A stretch of DNA of 64,000 nt from Pyxidicoccus trucidator (GCF_010894435.1 NZ_JAAIXZ010000002.1:496001-560000); one strand, 5' to 3'; shown: positions 41,179 through 50,345, counted from the stretch's first letter. Notes: generated by a model from the sequence alone, not told the origin. Program-made: numbers and translations.

Positions 41179-42012
41179 TTAGTCCCCGCCGCACTCCATG
41201 CGTTCCTCGTTGATGCGCTTCTCCTGGCTCTTCATCCCGGTTCTGTCCACGGTGATGAGGGTGACCTCGTCTCCGCGGACCACCGAGCCACACTCCGCGA
41301 CGGTCGCAGTGCAGCTCCGGGTGAACTTCACGACGCCCTTATTGTCGCGGGCAATACTCGGGGCGAGGCAGCTGTAGCCTGAGGGGCCGTTGCGAACGTC
41401 GCCGGAGAAGGTCTCCTCGCCCGCCGCGCTCACGGTGTCGAGCACCTCTCCCGCCTTGCCCATGAGGGCGAAGACGTACTGGGTGCGGGTGTACTCATCG
41501 CCGGGCATGTCACCCTCGGGCACTTCGGACTCCTCGTACGTGAAGACGCGGAGCACCCGGCCCTCCGGCAGCTTGAAGGTGTGGGAGTCGGCGTTCAGGG
41601 TCGCCGCTTCGACGTTCGGGCATGCCAGCTTCTCGCGAGGGAGCTTCACGTCGCGCGCGTAGGTGTCTGGAGCGACGACCTTCAGCTGCTCCAGGGCATC
41701 TCCGCCTTCACCCGCGGGGCAGAAGCCAACGACCCACACCCAGAAACCAGGCTTGAGGCCGCTGACGGTGCTGCTCTGGACCAGGGTGGGGAAGCCTTCC
41801 GGGATGACGACACCGCTGTCGGAGAGGAGCTTCCCGAGCCGCTCCCAGCCAGGCTTCAGGGCCTCCGCCGTCGGCTGGTCCTTCGCGCCCTTCCAGATGA
41901 GCGCGACGGCGTCGTCCGCCTTCGCCTCGGGGGCCGACGCCAGGGCCAGCGCGAACGCCACCACAACGAACGCACGCAGGGACGGGCCGCGCCGCTTCCG
42001 GAGGGTCTTCAC
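41179..42012 (-). CDS. Secreted protein of unknown function
   Basis: The product has 277 residues. A signal peptide is evident (basic start, AFVVVAFALALASAPEAKA). The mature part has eight cysteines or so spread along its length (FCPAG, LACPN, YSCLAP, RSCTATVAECG, ECGGD), suggesting disulfides outside the cytoplasm. No family was recognised. The GTG start at 42012 overlaps the stop of the upstream gene (GTGA), so translation of the two is coupled even though one product is secreted and the other looks cytoplasmic. A run of acidic residues (EESEVPEGDMPGDEY) lies mid-protein. Confidence 0.75.
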   Translation of the reverse strand: MKTLRKRRGPSLRAFVVVAFALALASAPEAKADDAVALIWKGAKDQPTAEALKPGWERLGKLLSDSGVVIPEGFPTLVQSSTVSGLKPGFWVWVVGFCPAGEGGDALEQLKVVAPDTYARDVKLPREKLACPNVEAATLNADSHTFKLPEGRVLRVFTYEESEVPEGDMPGDEYTRTQYVFALMGKAGEVLDTVSAAGEETFSGDVRNGPSGYSCLAPSIARDNKGVVKFTRSCTATVAECGSVVRGDEVTLITVDRTGMKSQEKRINEERMECGGD

Positions 42013-42797
42013 CGGGAGGCGGGCTCCCGCACGCGCTCCAGGGCCTCTTCCACGTACTGGATGCCCCGGGGCGTAATCGCCTTGCCCTTCTTCGTGTCCT
42101 GGGCGTAGCCGCTGTGCAGGCGGAGCGCCTTCGCGGCGTTGGGCGCGGCATACGTGACGCCCAGCTCGCCCCAGAAGCGCGACATCGTCCCGGACGTCAC
42201 CTCCACGTCCGCCTCCACGGCACGGGCGAGGTAGAGGGGGATGAGCGAGCGCACCAGTTGGTCCTTCTGCCGGCCCGCGGTGACCAGCGCCTCGTGCCGG
42301 GGGTGCGCGCGGAGCGCCTCCACCAGCCGGGCCACCACCACGGACGCGTCCTGCGGCGCGGCCGTCGCGCTCGCGGTGCGCGCGGCCTTCTTCGCCTTCG
42401 GGCGGCTCCGCGACGCTGTTCCCTTGCCTGCCTTCGGAGCGGCCGCTTCCGCGCCGTTCCGGGCCGGGGCCTTCCCGCGCTTCACGGGGCGGGCCTTCTT
42501 CGCCTTCGCGCGTCCGGCGGGGGCGGCCTTCGCGGGCGCCGGGGGCTCCGCCTCGGGGGCCTCGACGCTGACGGGCTCCCGGGCCACGGGTTCGGAGACG
42601 GGTCTGGGGCGCGGTGTGCGCTCCACCACCGTCTGTGCGGGGGCCGGAGCCGGCCTGGGCGGCGGTGCCTGCCCCACGACCTCGTTGCGCGGTGAAGTGT
42701 TGTCGCGCGGAAGTCCCAGCATCGCGCGCACCTCACCCACGACACCGCCCAACCCCACGTTCTGGAGCAGACCTTCCAACCGGGAAGTGAAAGACAC
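42009..42797 (-). CDS. Ala/Lys/Pro-rich protein, possible nucleic-acid-binding regulator
   Basis: The product has 262 residues from a GTG at 42797, chosen because AGGAGG lies eight bases upstream; an in-frame start nine codons earlier would contain this site. The N-terminal 35 residues are amphipathic helical (RLEGLLQNVGLGGVVGEVRA). Residues about 40-145 are a disordered Pro/Ala/Lys linker with histone H1-like KAKKARPVKRGKAP patterns. The C-terminal 100 residues are helical and folded (VVVARLVEALRAHPRHEALV, RFWGELGVTYAAPNAAKALR). Lysine-rich tails of this sort are common on myxobacterial DNA-binding proteins, but no helix-turn-helix could be assigned. It is translationally coupled to the secreted protein that follows. 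Confidence 0.72.
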   Translation of the reverse strand: MSFTSRLEGLLQNVGLGGVVGEVRAMLGLPRDNTSPRNEVVGQAPPPRPAPAPAQTVVERTPRPRPVSEPVAREPVSVEAPEAEPPAPAKAAPAGRAKAKKARPVKRGKAPARNGAEAAAPKAGKGTASRSRPKAKKAARTASATAAPQDASVVVARLVEALRAHPRHEALVTAGRQKDQLVRSLIPLYLARAVEADVEVTSGTMSRFWGELGVTYAAPNAAKALRLHSGYAQDTKKGKAITPRGIQYVEEALERVREPASR

Positions 42798-42841
42798 CTG
42801 GCGAGCCTCCTGGATCCGCCGCACGTTACCCCAGGATGGGC

Positions 42842-42855
42842 CTGATCCGGATCAG
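42842..42855. promoter_or_regulatory. Perfect 14-base palindrome upstream of the Ala/Lys-rich protein
   Basis: CTGATCCGGATCAG is perfectly self-complementary and lies 44 bases before the GTG start at 42797 and 98 bases beyond the end of the sedolisin gene. The position fits an operator for a dimeric repressor. A terminator is less likely because there is no loop or T-run. Confidence 0.3.
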
Positions 42856-42953
42856 CCGCCCACGGAAGAGGCCCCACCCCCGGACTCCTCCCGGGTCGGC
42901 GGGGCCCACCTGGGCCGTTTCCACCCTGGCCGCCGGGGGCCAGGGGACGCCGC

Positions 42954-44735
42954 TCACGGCAGGGTGTTGAAGAGGCCCAGGCCGTTGGGCGCGCCCCACC
43001 CGGTGGGGATGTCCCAGCCGGGGCCGGCGACGTACCCCCGGTCGGAGACGCCCACGGTGATGTCCCGGAAGGTGTCCTGGACGGCGGGCGTCGTATAGAG
43101 CGTGGAGTTGAGCCAGCCGACCACCGGCTTGTTCTCCGAGGCGCGCGCGCTGTTCACCACGGCCACCAGCCCCGCGAAGATGGGCGAGCCGAACGAGGTG
43201 CCCGTGTTGGGGACGGTGTTGCCCAGCCACGTGTACCAGTAGCCGGTGTCCGCGTTGAGGGCCACGTCGGCCACGGCGCGGCGGCGGGGCACCTGCGGCA
43301 GGCCCTTCTGCCACTCGGGCGTCGGGAAGGTCATGCTGATGCCCGAGCCCGAGTACAGCCAGGTCACCTCGCCCGTCACCGTGTTCCCATTCATCCTCAA
43401 TTGCGTGCCGCCCACGGAGGTGACGTAGGGGCTGGAGGACGGCACGTCCACGCCCGCCGAGTCACCGCCGGCCGCCACCACCGTGATTCCGAGCGCGGCG
43501 GCCATCGTCGCGGAGGCGCTGTACTGCTCGTGCACCGCCTTCGGCTCCGAGTCCTCGCGGTGGGCGAACGAGTCGGTGATGACGGACACCTCGCCCCGGG
43601 CGATGGCCTCGTTGAAGGTGTAGACCATGGACGTGTTGCGCGCGTCCGGGCCCATGTAGACGATGACGTCTGCCTCGGGGGCCATGACGCTGGCCCACTC
43701 CACGTCGAGCTGTCCCTCGCGGTAGCGCGTGCCGGGGGGCTCCATGGTCTGCACCACGGTGGGGTCCGAGCGCTCGACGCCGAAGATCTTCCAGAAGGCG
43801 CGCAGGTCCTTCCACCGGAAGCTCGCGCCGATGGTGACGCCCAGCTTCACTCCCTTGCCGCGGAAGCCGCGCTGGTAGAGGGGCGTCAGGCCGTAGGCGC
43901 TCGCCACCTGCTGGGGCGTGAGTCCGTCGCTGAGCGGCTGCGGCGGCGTGGTGGGCACCTCGCCGAACTCGCCGGGCAGGGGGCCCGGGTCGGTGGGCAG
44001 GTCCACCGCGACGATGGAGGCGATGCGCTCCTTCACGAACTGGGGCGCCTTGATTTCCACGTTGGGCGGCAGGCCGTAGACGTTGTGCGGGTCATTGCCG
44101 CCCTGCGGGGACTTGCGCTCCAGGATGATGAGCTGCACGCCGAACGCCGCGTTGAACTGGGACACCGTACCGGTGAAGTGGATGAGCAGCCGGTTGGTGG
44201 CGACGCGCTCCACCTTCAGTCCCACCGACTCCAGGTGGTCCGACACCAGCTTCACGTCCTGCTCCCACGGGGCGTGCCGCGCGTTCCACTGCTGCGGCGT
44301 CATGTACCGGCGGAAGCGCGCGCTGCTGGGGTCGTACATTTCCTTGATGGCCGTCTCCAGCTCCGCCCTGTTGCGAATGGGCAGCGCCACCAGGCCGCGG
44401 ATGATGTCGGTGTTGGGCGCGGGGCCAAGGTCTCTGTAGACGCCAGGCATGGGGCCGGGCACGCCGTCGGGAGTGGGCGTGGGCGTGCGGTCCAGGGTTT
44501 CGGGCAGCGGCGGCGGGGCGTCCGGGTCCACCGGCGTCGGAGGAGGTGGCTCCTCGACTGGAGGTGGTGCTGGAGGTGGCGGTTCCGGTTGGGGTGTGGG
44601 CGCCGGCTGAGGGACTGGGTCCTCGGGGTTGGTGCTACGGGGAAGGCCGACGGGGACCAGTCTGTCCGAGTCGCGGCAGCCCGCGCCTCCCAGCACCGCC
44701 AGCACCAGCACGCCCGCAAGGATGCTTCCTCTCAT
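42954..44735 (-). CDS. Lipoprotein sedolisin (S53 family serine-carboxyl protease)
   Basis: The product has 593 residues. It begins with a lipoprotein signal ending LGGAGC and a long Pro/Glu linker to about residue 85. A pro-kumamolisin activation domain follows (NRAELETAIKEMYDPSSA, FRRYMTPQQW, TGTVSQFNAAFGVQL). The catalytic domain, from about residue 270, shows EGQLDVEW, with the Glu and Asp of the sedolisin triad, and NTGTSFGSPIFAG with the nucleophilic Ser. The C-terminal GWDIPTGWGAPNG, with DITVG before it, is the usual calcium-binding end. I chose the ATG at 44735 because GGGGGAG precedes it and the lipobox then falls at a normal distance. These enzymes are acid-tolerant endopeptidases; surface anchoring fits a predatory or scavenging role. 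It is divergent from the HEAT-repeat gene. Confidence 0.9.
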   Translation of the reverse strand: MRGSILAGVLVLAVLGGAGCRDSDRLVPVGLPRSTNPEDPVPQPAPTPQPEPPPPAPPPVEEPPPPTPVDPDAPPPLPETLDRTPTPTPDGVPGPMPGVYRDLGPAPNTDIIRGLVALPIRNRAELETAIKEMYDPSSARFRRYMTPQQWNARHAPWEQDVKLVSDHLESVGLKVERVATNRLLIHFTGTVSQFNAAFGVQLIILERKSPQGGNDPHNVYGLPPNVEIKAPQFVKERIASIVAVDLPTDPGPLPGEFGEVPTTPPQPLSDGLTPQQVASAYGLTPLYQRGFRGKGVKLGVTIGASFRWKDLRAFWKIFGVERSDPTVVQTMEPPGTRYREGQLDVEWASVMAPEADVIVYMGPDARNTSMVYTFNEAIARGEVSVITDSFAHREDSEPKAVHEQYSASATMAAALGITVVAAGGDSAGVDVPSSSPYVTSVGGTQLRMNGNTVTGEVTWLYSGSGISMTFPTPEWQKGLPQVPRRRAVADVALNADTGYWYTWLGNTVPNTGTSFGSPIFAGLVAVVNSARASENKPVVGWLNSTLYTTPAVQDTFRDITVGVSDRGYVAGPGWDIPTGWGAPNGLGLFNTLP

Positions 44736-44911
44736 GTCGTGGCTCCCCCACCGATGCGGCACGCCAGGACCGGCCGGCCGCCTCCCATCCCGTCCCCCTC
44801 ACGGGGGACCCTTGGTACGACTGTGCGGAGGGAAGGTGGGTGTGGCTCGCAGGGCATGCAACTGTTCGCGACCGGGCAGTCGGGGCTAGAGTGCGGGCAC
44901 GCGTCCCCCCC

Positions 44912-45661
44912 ATGCGGCTGCTGCCCTCTGCCCTCATCCTCCTGCTTCTCGCGCCCTGCGCGGCCCTGGCCCAGGGTGACTCCCGTATTGCCTTCCTGGG
45001 GCGCCAGCTCCAGCAGGGCAAGGACCCGCGCACGCGCTCGCAGGCGGCGCTGGTGCTGGGCGCCACGGAGGACCCGGAGGCAGTGGCCCTGCTGTGCGGA
45101 GCGCTGAAGGACACGAGCGAGCTGGTGCGCTCGGCGGCGGCGAAGGGACTGGCGAAGCTGCTGGAGCCGTCCGCGCTCGCCTGCCTCCAGGCGCACAAGG
45201 CGGAGGCGGACGCGGCGGTGAAGTCCGCGGTGGACGAGGCGGTGGAGGCGCTGAAGGCGTACCAGTCGCGCCGTCCGGGCTTCTACGTGTCCGTGGACGC
45301 GCTGAAGGACCGCACGGGCAAGCTGCCGGCCGAGCTGGTGAAGGCGACGGAGGCGCGGCTGCGCTCCCGGCTGGTGCGCCGCGGGGCGATGCTGGCCCCG
45401 GCGAAGGAGTCGAAGGCGGCGGCGAAGGGCACGCTGAAGAAGCTGGGCGTGTCGGGCTACCGCATCACCCCGGAGATACAGGCGACGGAGAGCGGCGGGC
45501 TGCGGGTGCACATCGTCTGCCTGACGTATCCGGAGCTGTCGTTGATGGGGCAGGTGGACGTGAATGCCGCGGGCGCGCAGCCCGGAGACCTCCTCAAGGC
45601 GCTGGTGCCGAAGGCGGTGGAAGAGGCGGCGGAAACCTTCGAGTGGAGCAGCGAGACATGA
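44912..45661 (+). CDS. Secreted HEAT-repeat protein
   Basis: The product has 249 residues with a signal peptide (LLPSALILLLLAPCAALA). Residues about 30-115 contain HEAT-like helical repeats (RTRSQAALVLGATEDPEAVA, SELVRSAAAKGLAKLLEP). The C-terminal part is alpha/beta and resembles no family I know. The ATG at 44912 starts directly at the signal peptide; no strong ribosome-binding site is visible. The stop overlaps the start of the HAMP protein by four bases (ATGA), so the periplasmic protein and the membrane protein are co-translated and may interact. A sensor-and-transducer pair is one possibility. Confidence 0.82.
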   Translation: MRLLPSALILLLLAPCAALAQGDSRIAFLGRQLQQGKDPRTRSQAALVLGATEDPEAVALLCGALKDTSELVRSAAAKGLAKLLEPSALACLQAHKAEADAAVKSAVDEAVEALKAYQSRRPGFYVSVDALKDRTGKLPAELVKATEARLRSRLVRRGAMLAPAKESKAAAKGTLKKLGVSGYRITPEIQATESGGLRVHIVCLTYPELSLMGQVDVNAAGAQPGDLLKALVPKAVEEAAETFEWSSET

Positions 45662-46395
45662 CGACGACGACGGCGCCCATGGCGCCCGTGAAGCGGCGCT
45701 GGCGCAACTTCCTCCTCGACACGGGCTTCCAGCTCAAGCTGACCGCGTACATGGTCGCGGTGACGCTGGTGTTGTCGGCGCTGCTGGGCGTGTTCCTGGT
45801 GCGGGCGGCGCGCTCGCTGATGCGGGAGACGGCGACGGCGGTGGAGGCGCGCTCGCGCGCGGCGGAGGTGAGCCGCGAGCTGTCCGGCGCCACGCTGTCC
45901 AACGAGCTGCTGGCGCGGATGGACGACCCGTCGTTCGAGGCCACCTTCCGGGAGAAGGCGCGCTCCATCGACGCGGCCTACGAGGAGGAGCGCTCCGCCA
46001 TCGTCGCCCAGCGCGCGGAGCTGGAGCGGCAGCAGCGGCTCACGTGGTGGGTGCTGGGCGGGCTGCTGACGGGCTTCACGGTGGTGGTGGCGCTGGGGAC
46101 GATTGTCGTGACGCACCGGCTGGCGGGGCCGCTGCTGCGCATCCGGCGCATGGTGAAGGAGGTCCACGGCGGCAAGCTGCGTCCTCCGCAGTACGGCCTG
46201 CGCGACGGTGACGAGCTGCGGGACCTCTTCGAGGACACGCGGATGATGGTGCAGCGGCTGAGGGACCAGCACGAGGAGGACGCGAACGCGCTGGCGAAGG
46301 CGCTGCGAATCGCCGAGGGCGCCGGGGCTTCGCCGGAGGCCCTGGCGGAGCTGCGCACGCTGGAGGCCCGCTACCGCACCCGGCTGGAGCAGTAG
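45658..46395 (+). CDS. HAMP-domain membrane protein without a catalytic output domain
   Basis: The product has 245 residues. Membrane segments are at about residues 30-50 (LTAYMVAVTLVLSALLGVFL) and 125-148 (WWVLGGLLTGFTVVVALGTI), with a roughly 75-residue helical periplasmic loop between them. A HAMP domain follows directly (THRLAGPLLRIRRMVKEVHG, then DELRDLFEDTRMMVQRL), and the protein ends in a coiled coil. There is no kinase, GGDEF or methyl-accepting domain. HAMP domains pass a signal from membrane helices to a cytoplasmic partner, so output must go through another protein. It is coupled to the HEAT-repeat gene by an ATGA overlap and is convergent with the Uma2-family gene. Confidence 0.85.
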   Translation: MTTTTAPMAPVKRRWRNFLLDTGFQLKLTAYMVAVTLVLSALLGVFLVRAARSLMRETATAVEARSRAAEVSRELSGATLSNELLARMDDPSFEATFREKARSIDAAYEEERSAIVAQRAELERQQRLTWWVLGGLLTGFTVVVALGTIVVTHRLAGPLLRIRRMVKEVHGGKLRPPQYGLRDGDELRDLFEDTRMMVQRLRDQHEEDANALAKALRIAEGAGASPEALAELRTLEARYRTRLEQ

Positions 46396-46419
46396 CGGGA
46401 CGGACCCGGCTCCCGCGCG

Positions 46420-47265
46420 TCAGTGCTTGCGGGGCCGGAGCTTGCGAAGCTCCGCCTTCAATGCGGCCAGTTGCTGCTCGGCCTCCTCGCGTCGCCGGAC
46501 TGCCTCCTCGAGCCGCCGCGTCTCGGTCGCCAGGCTCCGCTCGGCCGCCTTCCGCTTCCGGGCCTCCGCGTCGACACGCCGCTGGACCTTCTCCACCTTC
46601 TCCCGGAGCTGCTCCATTATCTCCGACGACTCCAGCAACAGCTTCCTGCCCGCCCACAGCAGCAGCCGGTCGTCGCGCACCTCCAGCTCCAGCCCCAGCA
46701 CCTTCGACAGGTACCGCCCCTTCCGCGGCTTGATGCGCGTGTACGTGCGCGCGGAGCGCGTCTTCAGCCGGAAGCCCTCCAGCTGTTCCCGGTTGCGGTC
46801 GTAGATGAAGTATTCGGGGATGCCCAGCCGGGCATTGCGCTCCACGTTGACCTCGGCGTCCTTCCTCCGGTCGCCTCCGTGGTGCACCTCCATCACCCAG
46901 TCCAGCCCCTTGCCCTCGTGACTCACCAGCCACTTCCCGCGGCTGTGTGACTCGACGTCGAACACGACCAGGAGGTCTGGCGCGAAGCGCCGTTCGCCCG
47001 GGTAATAGACGGGCAGCTCCGAGCCCACGTACACCTTGCGCCGCTTGTTGCCGAAGTGCCCCTTGAGCACGTCCAGCGCGCGGTGCTTGCCCTCCTGGTG
47101 TCTGTCTCCCTCCGGCGGAGACATCTCCCGGTCCGTCACCTCATCGGGGAGTGACTCCACCACCTCCGCCCGCTCCTCGGGCCCCATCGCGTCCCACTCC
47201 TCTTGCGTGGGAGCCCGAGGGAAGGCCTGCCCACGATGGTTGTCGTCATCCGCGTGCCATCCCAT
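46420..47265 (-). CDS. Uma2-family (DUF820) putative nuclease with coiled-coil tail
   Basis: The product has 281 residues. Residues about 60-190 match the Uma2/DUF820 PD-(D/E)XK-like fold: LPVYYPGERRFAPDLLVVFD with the conserved Pro-Asp, DWVMEVHH with the catalytic-type Glu, and later GIPEYFIYDRNREQLEGFRL. The last 70 residues form a charged coiled coil, beginning at about KLLLESSEIMEQLREKVEKV. The family is abundant in cyanobacteria and myxobacteria, and its biological role is unsettled. It ends 24 bases from the convergent HAMP gene and appears to be a single-gene unit. Confidence 0.85.
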   Translation of the reverse strand: MGWHADDDNHRGQAFPRAPTQEEWDAMGPEERAEVVESLPDEVTDREMSPPEGDRHQEGKHRALDVLKGHFGNKRRKVYVGSELPVYYPGERRFAPDLLVVFDVESHSRGKWLVSHEGKGLDWVMEVHHGGDRRKDAEVNVERNARLGIPEYFIYDRNREQLEGFRLKTRSARTYTRIKPRKGRYLSKVLGLELEVRDDRLLLWAGRKLLLESSEIMEQLREKVEKVQRRVDAEARKRKAAERSLATETRRLEEAVRRREEAEQQLAALKAELRKLRPRKH

Positions 47266-47381
47266 GCCGTGAAAGCGTGCGGTCGGCAGCCTCGCGCGTC
47301 AATGCCTCACGGACTCCGAGCGCGCGTCCGCGCCCGGATTTTCGAATGAATCCGGATTCGAGCCGCGAGCGAGCCTCCGCG

Positions 47382-50345
47382 TCAGCCCCAGGAGCGCGCG
47401 GGGTCCAGCTCCACGGTGAGCCCGGTCTCCTTGAGCACGCCATGGATGCGCAGGCGCGCCTGGGCCCACGGGAGTGCCTCCACGCGGTAGCCATCGAGCG
47501 CGTTCATCAAGTGCGCGCGGTAGCTGGGGTGGCCCGGGTCCGCGAGGATGACGACGCCCCGGTCCGTGGTGGAGCGGATGAGCCGGCCCACGCCCTGGCG
47601 CAGCAGCAGCAGCGCCCGGGGCAGCCGGTACTGGAGGAAGCCCATGTACTCGCCGCCGTTGCGGGCCAGCGGCTCCTCGCGCGCGGCCACCAGCGGGCGC
47701 AGCGCGGGCTCCAGCGGAAGCTTGTCGATGAACACGCAGCCCACGCCCCGGCCGGGGATGTCCACACCCTGCCAGAAGCTCTTGGTGCCCAGCAGCACCG
47801 TGCCCGTGTCGCGCTCCTGCCGTGCCGCCAGCGAGCGGCTGTGCCCGCGCGACTGCCGCATCACTTCAATCCCGAGCGGCTCCAGGCGCGAGCGCACCTC
47901 CGCCCCCACGCGCTCCATGCGCCGTGTGGACGCGAACAGCCCCAGCACGCGCCCGCCCATGGTCTGCGCCAGCCCCGAAATCCGGAGCGCGGCCCACTCG
48001 ACGAAGGCCTCCTCGTGCGCGCGCGGCGCGTCGGTGACGAGCACCACCAGCGCCTGCTCCCGCAGCCGGAAGGGGGAGGGCGCCCGCACCAGCTTCGGTG
48101 CCGGCTGCTCGCCGCGCCCGTCCAGCCCGAGCCGCCGCAGCACGAAGGGAACGTTGTCCCCCGTGCCCAGCGTGGCCGAGGCCAGCACCAGTGAGCGCTT
48201 GCTCGCGGCGAAGTCGCGCGACACGTACCCGGACACGTCCACCGGCTGCGCGCCCACGCTCCAGCGCTGCCGCTTCGGCTCCGCCGTGGCCGCGTAGCAT
48301 CGCCCCGGCGCGGCCTCGCCGGACAGCTCTCCCGCCAGCACCGCCAATTCGCCCAGCTCCGTGGTGGCCCCGGACAGCTCGCGCTCCAGCGCCGGCATCC
48401 GCGCCGCGAGCTCCGGCAGGGCCGCCAGCACCCGTACCGCCAGCAGCGTGTGCAACGCCTGGAGCGCGCCGCGCACCGCCTCCAGCCCGTCTCGCACCGG
48501 CTCCCAGGCGGGCAGGGCGCGCACGGCCTCCGTCACCCGCAGCTCCGGCGCGTACGCGCCCTCGTCCGGGTCCTCGCCCACGGCCGTGGCCGCCGGCTCG
48601 CACAGCGCCAGCACGCCCGCGCCCAGGCCGCGCGCTTCGTCCAGCAGCCGGCGCAGCCCGTCCTCCACCTCGCCCATCAGCGTGCGTGACTCCGCCCGCG
48701 CGCCGCCCAGGGCCCGCCGCAGCTCGGCGAAGAGGCCGCGCCGTCCGTCCCGCCCATGCAGCCGCTCCGTGAGGCGCTGGAAGGCCAGGTCCGACAACTC
48801 CACGGCCAGCGCGGTGGTGGCGACGTCCTCCACCTCGTGCGCCTCGTCCAGCACCAGGTGGTCCAGCTTCGGGTAGCGCGCGGGCCAGGCGAAGGCGAGG
48901 GACTGGTTGATGACCAGCACGTCCGCCTCGCGGGCCTGCGCCACCGCCGAGTGGTAGAAGCACTTGTGGAAGTGCGGGCACTTCTCGCCCAGCGTCGTCG
49001 CCGCCTCCGAGCGCACCGCCGGCACCAGTCCGTACATCGCCGGGAAGCGCTCGCGGAACCAGTGACTCAGCCGGTCCAGGTCGCCCTCGCCACTGCGGCG
49101 CATGTACGCGCGCAGGTAGGCCCGCGGCGCGCGCGCGGCGTGGCCCATGCCCGGCTCCACCCGCGTGGCCTCCAGCGCGCGGCGGCGGCACAGGTAGTTC
49201 GTCTGCCCCTTCAGCAGGGCGTAGCCGAAGGACCCGTTCATGGCCCGGTGCAGCCGGGGCAGGTCCTTCTCCAGCAACTGGTCCTGCAGCGTCTTCGTGT
49301 GCGGCGCCACGCCCACCTTGCGCCCGTTGCGCGCGGCGAAGAGGGCCGCGGGCGCCAGGTACGCCAGCGACTTGCCCGTGCCCGTCCCGGCCTCCACCGC
49401 CACCTGCCCGCCGTCCGACAGCGTGCGTGCCACCGCCAGCGCCACGTCCAGCTGCGCGGGCCGGCTGACGAACCCCTCGCTCACGCGCTCCAGCGCGCCA
49501 CCGGCGCCCAGCACCGCCGCCACCTCGTCCGGGCGCACCGGCAGCACCGGCGCGTCCGCGTCCGGCTCGGGCGGGGCCGATACGCCTCCCGCGCGCCTCC
49601 GCTCCGGCCGCCCGCGCAGGAAGCCCTGGGCCTCCAGCTTCAGCGGCACGGACACCGCGCGGCACGCCGTGCGGAGCCGCGACAGCAGGTCCACCAGCGG
49701 CCACTCCTCGTAGTCGAAGGCGCCGTGCGCGTCGTCTGCCAGGCCCGCGTCCGCCTGCGCCAGCCGCAGGTCCGCGCCCGGGCGCGGGTCCAGCGTGGCG
49801 AGCAGATCCGAAACGTCGTCACCCCGGCCGTCGCGGATGCAGCGGTCCATGGCGTGCACCAGCACGGACTGCACCGCCTCGCAGTCCGACAGGGCCCGGT
49901 GCGGCTGGCGCAGGGCCAGCCCCGCCCAGCGCAGCAGCGACTCCAGCGAGTGGCTGGGCAGCTCCGGGTGCAGGTAGTGCATCAGCTCGCACGAGTCGAG
50001 CACCGGGGCGCGGATGGGGCCCAGCAAGTCGGGCAGGAAGCCCTTCTCGAAGGGCGCGTTGTGCGCCACCACCGTCCACCCGGTGAGCCGCTCGCGCAGC
50101 TCCGCGATGTCGGTGCCGAAGCGGGGCCGGCCCGCGAGGTCCGCGTCCGTCAGGCCCGTCAGCCGGCGGATGGTGAGGGGCAGGGGCCGCGACGCCGAGT
50201 ACAGGCGCGCGAAGCGGTCCACTTCCCGCCCACCTTCAAAGAAGAGGCAGCCCAGCTCGATGACCTCGTCCACACGTGGGTCCAGCCCCGTGGTCTCGAG
50301 GTCGAGAAAGACATGCCGGGTGAAGAGCTCCGCCGCGCCGCCCAT
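47382..50345 (-). CDS. dinG: DinG-type bifunctional exonuclease / superfamily 2 helicase
   Basis: The product has 987 residues. Residues about 8-170 are a DnaQ-like 3'-5' exonuclease: FLDLETTGLDP (DxE), AHNAPFEKGFL and HRALSDCEA. The second acidic residue is Glu instead of the usual Asp in the HNAxFD motif. The helicase follows, with VEAGTGTGKSLAYLAPAALF (Walker A), the Q-rich NYLCRRR segment, VLDEAHEVEDV (DEAH box) and late motifs (FWQGVDIPG, RQGVGRLIRS). Around the region that holds the Fe-S cluster in DinG/XPD only three cysteines are evident (NYLC, EKC, HKC). The enzyme should unwind DNA 5'-3' during repair or replication. It is a monocistronic minus-strand gene; the start at 50345 puts the exonuclease motif at residue 13. 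Confidence 0.88.
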   Translation of the reverse strand: MGGAAELFTRHVFLDLETTGLDPRVDEVIELGCLFFEGGREVDRFARLYSASRPLPLTIRRLTGLTDADLAGRPRFGTDIAELRERLTGWTVVAHNAPFEKGFLPDLLGPIRAPVLDSCELMHYLHPELPSHSLESLLRWAGLALRQPHRALSDCEAVQSVLVHAMDRCIRDGRGDDVSDLLATLDPRPGADLRLAQADAGLADDAHGAFDYEEWPLVDLLSRLRTACRAVSVPLKLEAQGFLRGRPERRRAGGVSAPPEPDADAPVLPVRPDEVAAVLGAGGALERVSEGFVSRPAQLDVALAVARTLSDGGQVAVEAGTGTGKSLAYLAPAALFAARNGRKVGVAPHTKTLQDQLLEKDLPRLHRAMNGSFGYALLKGQTNYLCRRRALEATRVEPGMGHAARAPRAYLRAYMRRSGEGDLDRLSHWFRERFPAMYGLVPAVRSEAATTLGEKCPHFHKCFYHSAVAQAREADVLVINQSLAFAWPARYPKLDHLVLDEAHEVEDVATTALAVELSDLAFQRLTERLHGRDGRRGLFAELRRALGGARAESRTLMGEVEDGLRRLLDEARGLGAGVLALCEPAATAVGEDPDEGAYAPELRVTEAVRALPAWEPVRDGLEAVRGALQALHTLLAVRVLAALPELAARMPALERELSGATTELGELAVLAGELSGEAAPGRCYAATAEPKRQRWSVGAQPVDVSGYVSRDFAASKRSLVLASATLGTGDNVPFVLRRLGLDGRGEQPAPKLVRAPSPFRLREQALVVLVTDAPRAHEEAFVEWAALRISGLAQTMGGRVLGLFASTRRMERVGAEVRSRLEPLGIEVMRQSRGHSRSLAARQERDTGTVLLGTKSFWQGVDIPGRGVGCVFIDKLPLEPALRPLVAAREEPLARNGGEYMGFLQYRLPRALLLLRQGVGRLIRSTTDRGVVILADPGHPSYRAHLMNALDGYRVEALPWAQARLRIHGVLKETGLTVELDPARSWG

